From positions 1-9,144 of the forward strand of contig JAHCIE010000107.1 of the NCBI GenBank assembly GCA_026129385.1: a stretch of DNA of 9,144 nt, given 5' to 3'. The translations under genes and the position numbers were made by a program. This stretch comes from Anaerolineae bacterium. Its GTDB lineage: Bacteria > Chloroflexota > Anaerolineae > Epilineales > JAHCIE01. The notes under the pieces are model-generated. The model was given only the letters and a program-made list of their open reading frames with translations. It did no database searches and was not told the origin of the DNA. This document shows, piece by piece, positions 6,147 to 9,144 of the stretch (position 1 is its first letter; each line of letters begins with the position of its first letter).

Positions 6147-6300
6147 GGTAGTCGGTGGTCCATGGTCCGTGGTCGGTCGTCGGTCGTCGGTCATCGGTCG
6201 TCGGTCGTCGGTCATCGGTCGTCGGTCGTCGGTCGTCGGTCATCGGTCATCGGTCGTTGGTCGTTGGTCGTCGGTCATCGGTCGTCGGTCGTCGGTCGTC
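6147..6300 (+). repeat. Heptanucleotide tandem array, 22 units (GGTCGTC/GGTCATC)
   Basis: The stretch divides without a single indel into 22 consecutive 7-mers. Units 1-4 are degenerate (GGTAGTC, GGTGGTC, CATGGTC, CGTGGTC). Units 5-22 are GGTCGTC (11 copies), GGTCATC (5 copies: units 7, 10, 14, 15, 19) and GGTCGTT (2 copies: units 16, 17). A 21-bp higher-order unit (two GTC units then one ATC unit) is repeated at units 5-10. The strands differ strongly in purine content only locally. Heptameric short tandem repeats are known in some cyanobacteria (STRR sequences); function is usually unknown. Confidence 0.95.
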
Positions 6301-6409
6301 GCCGTATCCCGACGCTCTCGGCCGCGTCTAGCATAGTAGCGCCGAAGGCCGTGGCGCGCCCCCATTCATCGCGCTGGCCCACCCGCCGCGCCCCTATAGG
6401 ACCATCCCC

Positions 6410-7600
6410 ATGCGTCGCCCATCCCTGGCGGTTGCCCTGGCCGCCGCACTCCTCCTCCTCGCCGCCCTGCTCGCCCACCCCGCCACCAGCCTCGGCCAGC
6501 CTCTGGCCGACGATCCACCCCCCGACCCCACGGCGACCGTCGCCGACACCCCCACGCCGACCGTCACCGCCACGGCAACGGCGACCCTCGCCGCGACCGC
6601 CACCCCCACTGCCACCGAGACGCCCACGCCCGGCCCGTCGCCCACAGCGACGCCGGCCGCCCAGGTGTGGCTGCCCTATTTGGTGCAGTCGCCGCCGGCC
6701 AGGGCAGTGGCGCAGCCAGGGCCAGACGACGGTGGGACGTGGACGGCCATGCGCGTCCTGAGCCTGGACGACGTGTGGCTGGGCACGTCGCGCGGCTCGC
6801 TTTATCACCTCGTTGGCGGCCAGCCGCGTCTGACGGCCTCTCTCTCGACGGCGCGCGTCACGTCCATCTCGGCAGCTTCTGACGGCTCGTTGTGGGCGGT
6901 GACAGAGGCGGGCGAGGTGCTACAGAGGGCTGCCGTTGGCGGCGACGCAGACTGGCATATGCAGGCGGCGCTGGGCGAGTCTCTCTCTCAGGTATCAGCG
7001 GTGTCGGTCTCGAATGTGTGGGCGCTCAGAGCCGCCAGTGTGTGGCGGTGGGATGGGGTGACATGGCGAAACACCACTCCGACCTCAGCCCCCTACCTGT
7101 CGCATCTTGTGGCAGTATCTGCCTCAGAGGCGTGGGGAGCCTCTGGTCGTTTTGTGTGGCGATGGGATGGGGCAGCGTGGTCGGAGTTCAGAGACTTTGA
7201 CACCATGCGCATTAGCGATCTGGCGGTGGGGGCGAACGGGCAGGTGTGGGTAGCGGGAGTTGACCCACAGTTCCCCTCCTACGACCCGCGCGTAGCCCCC
7301 GGCGCGCAACTTCTATGGGTGTGGAATGGTACTCAATGGGGAGTTAAAGCTTTGTCTCTCGGCTATGCATATTACGCTGCCCCCCCTGCGGTCAACCAGA
7401 GGCCGGATACTCTGTGCGTGATAGCCGCAGACCTATCGTTTGCTCAGGGCGTTCAGTGCTTTGGGCCGCCAGCAACCTATACCGAGATTTGGTCTTCGCG
7501 GATAGAACTCGCGCCGCTCCCCATTGCCCTCGGCATGGTAACGCCCCGCGACGGGTGGGCCCTGACTTCTGCCCTGTATCGCATCCACATTCGACCGTAG
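6410..7600 (+). CDS. Secreted protein with PTATP linker and propeller-like repeats
   Basis: A 396-residue protein with a signal peptide (MRRPSLAVALAAALLLLAAL; cleavage near residue 29-34), a low-complexity Thr/Ala/Pro linker (about 39-83, with PTATE and PTATP units), then VWLPYLV (86-92), a pattern common in exported Chloroflexota proteins. The remaining 300 residues are strand-rich and Trp-rich with recurring WRWDG units: VWRWDGVTW (211-219), VWRWDGAAW (249-257, exactly 38 residues on) and the weaker LWVWNGTQW (302-310). Each is preceded by an AVS-x-S-x-x-W-A segment, as in the blades of beta-propeller proteins. Only two cysteines (336, 350) occur, possibly forming a disulfide. There is no catalytic motif, so a binding or surface role is most likely. 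The start has a weak AGGA about 10 nt upstream. The 3' half is visibly richer in A/T than the first 250 bp. It is the only plus-strand gene here. Confidence 0.88.
   Translation: MRRPSLAVALAAALLLLAALLAHPATSLGQPLADDPPPDPTATVADTPTPTVTATATATLAATATPTATETPTPGPSPTATPAAQVWLPYLVQSPPARAVAQPGPDDGGTWTAMRVLSLDDVWLGTSRGSLYHLVGGQPRLTASLSTARVTSISAASDGSLWAVTEAGEVLQRAAVGGDADWHMQAALGESLSQVSAVSVSNVWALRAASVWRWDGVTWRNTTPTSAPYLSHLVAVSASEAWGASGRFVWRWDGAAWSEFRDFDTMRISDLAVGANGQVWVAGVDPQFPSYDPRVAPGAQLLWVWNGTQWGVKALSLGYAYYAAPPAVNQRPDTLCVIAADLSFAQGVQCFGPPATYTEIWSSRIELAPLPIALGMVTPRDGWALTSALYRIHIRP
7040..7180 (+). repeat. Duplicated WRWDG-encoding segments, 114-bp period
   Basis: Segments 7040-7066 and 7154-7180 are close at the DNA level, differing mainly at GGTGACA versus GGCAGCG. 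They encode the two VWRWDG-x-x-W motifs 38 residues apart, showing that the blades arose by internal duplication. Confidence 0.6.
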
Positions 7601-7612
7601 CCTCCTCTCGTT

Positions 7613-7657
7613 CCAAGAAAGACGCCCTGGGTCGGTAAGGTATTCCGACCCAGGGCG
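7613..7657 (-). terminator. Strong intrinsic terminator between convergent genes
   Basis: CGCCCTGGGTCGG (7623-7635) and CCGACCCAGGGCG (7645-7657) form a perfect 13-bp stem with a 9-nt loop. Read on the minus strand the stem is followed by TCTTTCTT (7622-7615), a proper T-rich tail, so it should terminate the regulator operon coming from 7756. On the plus strand it lies 22 nt after the stop at 7600 but is followed by GGGGGCC, so plus-strand termination would depend on the stem alone. Confidence 0.85.
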
Positions 7658-7682
7658 GGGGCCATCTCGCCGCCAGGCACGC

Positions 7683-7709
7683 GGGCGGCCACGGGGTGCC
7701 GCCCCTACC
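7683..7709. repeat. GGGCG-type interspersed palindrome, copy C
   Basis: GGGCGGC (7683-7689) pairs with GCCGCCC (7698-7704) around an 8-nt loop; TACC follows within CCTACC. The 27 bases match those from 3307 in 23 positions, with the same hairpin and trailing TACC, and both are followed by a GCCATC a few bases on. It is non-coding and sits 46 nt past the stop of the LuxR-type regulator. Confidence 0.7.
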
Positions 7710-7755
7710 CACGCCATCGCACACGCATAGGCGCGCGCAGCGTCCGCCCCGCGCG

Positions 7756-8442
7756 TCACAACGGGATGAGTCCCTGCCGCACCGCCATCGTCACCGCCTC
7801 GGTACGGCTGGACGCGCCGAGCTTGCCCATAATAGCCCCGATGTGGAACTTCACCGTGTGGTCGCTGATGCCCAGCCGCGCCGCGATGGCCTTGTTCGTC
7901 AGCCCCTCCACGAGCAGGCGCAACACCTCGATCTCGCGCGGCGTCAGCGGTTCGGGCCGCGCCGTCGCCTCGCCCGCCGCCCGCAGCCGCTGCAGCAGCC
8001 GCGCCGTCGCCAGCGGATCGAGGGCCATGCCGCCCTGACTCACCGCGCGCAGCGCCTGACCCAGGTCGCCTGCCGTCACCCGCCGCGATACCGCGCCCCG
8101 CACCCCCGCCTGCAACGCGACCACCACGGCCTCGTCGTCGTCACTGAGAGCCACGATCTCGATCTGCGGCGCGTGGTCGTGTAGCCACCACACCAGGCGC
8201 AACGCCTGGCCGTCGGCCATGTCCAGGTCCACCAGCGCCAGGTCTACCCCCCACCCCCCTCCGGCTCCCCCCGTATACGGGGGGGCAGGGGAGCCGGAGG
8301 GGAGAGCGAGCGCCGCCGCGATGCGCGCCGCGTCCCTGGCCACCGCGACTACCTCGGCCTCGCCGCTCGCCTCCAGCAGCACCCGCACGCCCGCCTCGAC
8401 CAGGGGCGCGTCCGTCACCAGCAGCAGGCGCAGCGGGGCCAT
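7756..8442 (-). CDS. NarL/LuxR-type response regulator with atypical receiver
   Basis: This 228-residue regulator has a CheY-like receiver (about 1-135) and a LuxR helix-turn-helix (about 166-217: LTPREIEVLRLLVEGLTNK, then GISDHTVKFHIGAIMGKL). The start is ATG 8442-8440, since a longer frame reaching 8619 only translates the neighbouring phosphatase gene out of frame. No Shine-Dalgarno is seen; the start is 13 nt past the phosphatase stop, so translation is likely coupled. Asp72 (LALVDLD) aligns with the phospho-acceptor and Ser100 with the usual Thr/Ser. The first acidic-pocket position is Thr10 (LLLVTD, normally DD), leaving only Asp11, and the conserved Lys is Arg120 (GAVSRRV). Residues 47-63 are an extra loop encoded by a palindromic repeat between helix 2 and strand 3. 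Phosphorylation may be weak or absent. No sensor kinase is adjacent. Confidence 0.9.
   Translation of the reverse strand: MAPLRLLLVTDAPLVEAGVRVLLEASGEAEVVAVARDAARIAAALALPSGSPAPPYTGGAGGGWGVDLALVDLDMADGQALRLVWWLHDHAPQIEIVALSDDDEAVVVALQAGVRGAVSRRVTAGDLGQALRAVSQGGMALDPLATARLLQRLRAAGEATARPEPLTPREIEVLRLLVEGLTNKAIAARLGISDHTVKFHIGAIMGKLGASSRTEAVTMAVRQGLIPL
8256..8302 (-). repeat. Palindromic repeat inserted in frame in the receiver domain
   Basis: CCCCTCCGGCTCCCC (8256-8270) and GGGGAGCCGGAGGGG (8288-8302) are perfect 15-bp inverted arms. The 17-bp centre contains the self-complementary CCGTATACGG. On the minus strand further G-runs continue to about 8243. G/C-run palindromes of this type are common intergenic repeats in Chloroflexota genomes. 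Here one is translated as residues 47-63 (Pro/Gly/Ser/Ala) without breaking the frame. Confidence 0.85.
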
Positions 8443-8455
8443 CGTCGTCGCGCGG

Positions 8456-9028
8456 CTAGGCGACCCGCCCACCACCCGCCCAAACTGGCGTCGGCTCCGG
8501 CGCGGGCATGATGTTGGGCTGGAAGATGAACAGCGCCTCCCACGGCGCGCCCAGCCCGCCGCGCGCCTGCCAGACGCCCGCCGTCGGGATGACGTTGTGG
8601 CCGGGGAATCGCATGCCAACGAAGCGCTCGCGGCCGTCGGTCAGCCACTCGATGAGCAGCTTCAGCGGGCTGCCGTGGCTGACGAAGGCCAGGACCGTCT
8701 CCGGCCGCGCCATCTCGCGGGCAAAGAACCCCTGCATCCGCGCCCGCACCTCGTCGGCGGTCTCGCCGCGCCGATGCTCAGCCAGGTCAACGTCCAGCAC
8801 CACCGGCAGCCCCAGCCGCGTGCCCAGCGCCTCGGCCGTCATGGCAGTACGATCGAGGGGCGAGTGGACAATGCGCTGGATACCGCGCCCCGCCAGAAAC
8901 TCGGCCATCTGCCGCGCCTCGCGCTGGCCCGCCTCGGACAGGGGTGGCCCCGGCGGCACATCGTAGGCAATGCCCGTCCCCTCCTGGGGCGCGGCGTGGC
9001 GGATCAGGTAGATAGTCTTACAGGTCAT
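8456..9028 (-). CDS. Histidine phosphatase superfamily protein
   Basis: A 190-residue protein of the phosphoglycerate-mutase-like histidine phosphatase superfamily, cytoplasmic, forming a phosphohistidine intermediate. Catalytic residues: Arg10-His11 in LIRHAAP (nucleophile His11), Arg60 (SPLDRTAMTAE), Glu84 (LAEHRRGE) and His118 (VSHGSPLKLL). The third residue of the RHG motif is Ala, a frequent variant. The length is ordinary for the small bacterial branch, with a Pro-rich C-terminal tail (about 170-190) after the last strand. The start ATG is supported by a GAGG 4 nt upstream and by an ATGA overlap with an ORF ending at 9025. Substrates in this family range from sugar phosphates and cofactor intermediates to phosphohistidine in proteins (SixA), and the sequence does not decide among them. 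It is co-directional with, and 13 nt before, the LuxR-type regulator. Confidence 0.9.
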   Translation of the reverse strand: MTCKTIYLIRHAAPQEGTGIAYDVPPGPPLSEAGQREARQMAEFLAGRGIQRIVHSPLDRTAMTAEALGTRLGLPVVLDVDLAEHRRGETADEVRARMQGFFAREMARPETVLAFVSHGSPLKLLIEWLTDGRERFVGMRFPGHNVIPTAGVWQARGGLGAPWEALFIFQPNIMPAPEPTPVWAGGGRVA

Positions 9029-9144
9029 TCAGCCTCGTCATTTAAAATATCTCTCACCACCCTGGTAAGCTCCAACATCCTAAGTATACGAACGCCACGC
9101 CGGCGGGCAATGCCTGGCTCGACGCGCCACGCGCACCGCCTGAA
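9025..9144 (-). CDS. Partial ORF or short leader ORF ending in ATGA overlap
   Basis: A frame is open from the window edge to a TGA at 9027-9025 (39 residues), overlapping the phosphatase start by 4 nt. It ends LRMLELTRVVRDILNDEAE, a plausible amphipathic helix, while the upstream half (FRRCAWRVEPGIARRRGV) is Arg-rich and less convincing. Two readings are possible: the C-terminus of an upstream gene in the same operon, or a 17-codon leader ORF starting at the ATG at 9078-9076, just downstream of a promoter-like sequence. The overlap favours translation of the 3' part in either case. No family is recognised. Confidence 0.45.
   Translation of the reverse strand, partial: FRRCAWRVEPGIARRRGVRILRMLELTRVVRDILNDEAE
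9083..9110 (-). promoter_or_regulatory. Candidate sigma-70 promoter before the phosphatase operon
   Basis: On the minus strand, TTGCCC (9110-9105) and TATACT (9088-9083) are 16 bp apart, matching consensus at 4/6 and 5/6. Transcription would begin near 9076, about 48 nt before the phosphatase start. It is the best -35/-10 pair in the window, but it may lie inside an upstream gene. Confidence 0.5.

Larger units (their letters stand above)
6039..6409. other. Divergent intergenic region with repeats
   Basis: This 371-bp stretch separates the divergent HtrA-like gene and the secreted propeller-like gene, so promoters for both must lie here. It holds an inverted repeat near the HtrA start, the heptamer array (6147-6300), and a GC-rich stretch (6301-6409) before the plus-strand gene in which only weak AT-containing hexamers (TAGCAT near 6330) can be seen. 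No convincing -35/-10 pair was found on either strand. Long open frames cross the array on both strands because the 7-bp unit lacks stops; they are not genes. Confidence 0.7.

Noticed and set aside
6147..6300. CRISPR array
   Set aside because: The repeats are contiguous 7-mers without spacers and there are no cas genes nearby.
5844..6761. Long plus-strand open frame across the heptamer array giving SSVVGRR-like repeats
   Set aside because: It is open only because the 7-bp unit has no stop; it overlaps the HtrA gene and the secreted-protein gene in other frames, has no ribosome site and shows no domain.
8443..8619. N-terminal extension of the LuxR-type regulator
   Set aside because: It would overlap the phosphatase gene and is Arg/Ser-rich out-of-frame translation; the receiver fold starts immediately after the ATG at 8442.

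Overview
The window is a GC-rich bacterial chromosome segment that most resembles Chloroflexota (Anaerolineae/Caldilineae-like). The clues are a secreted protein with a long Thr/Ala/Pro 'PTATP' linker followed by a V-x-L-P-Y-L segment, signal-less HtrA-type proteases, a BaeS-like histidine kinase with a small Gly/Arg-rich sensor domain, and abundant G/C-rich palindromic and heptameric intergenic repeats. The assignment is by style of sequence only; no rRNA or marker gene is present.

Layout. Nearly everything is on the minus strand, so it is read here from high to low coordinates. 9144-7756: the tail of a small or partial ORF (ends 9025) overlaps by ATGA a histidine-phosphatase-family gene (9028-8456), followed 13 nt later by a NarL/LuxR-type response regulator (8442-7756). 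That regulator's receiver domain carries an in-frame palindromic repeat and lacks some canonical residues. A strong hairpin (7623-7657) and a second repeat end this unit. 6410-7600 (+): the only plus-strand gene, a secreted protein with beta-propeller-like repeats. 6039-6409: divergent intergenic region with 22 perfectly phased 7-bp repeats. 6038-4150: two tandem HtrA-like serine proteases with PDZ domains. 4028-3360: a small secreted Gly/Pro/Gln-rich protein with an internal 45-bp tandem duplication. 3191-203: OmpR-family response regulator, histidine kinase and aldo/keto reductase, tightly packed (2-nt gap, then 4-nt ATGA overlap). 122-1: the N-terminus of an OsmC-family protein, cut by the window edge.

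How it fits together. The minus-strand block 6038-1 looks like a stress-response neighbourhood: two HtrA proteases, a secreted helical protein, a two-component system, an oxidoreductase and an OsmC-type peroxide-detoxification protein. A CTCCACA direct repeat with an 11-bp period lies just upstream of the secreted-protein promoter region. That is the spacing expected of an OmpR-family regulator, so the adjacent regulator is a candidate to control it (inference). No phage, transposase, CRISPR array, tRNA or rRNA was found. The most unusual items are the palindrome inside the receiver domain, the heptamer array between divergent genes, and the family of GGGCG-type interspersed palindromes at three gene ends.
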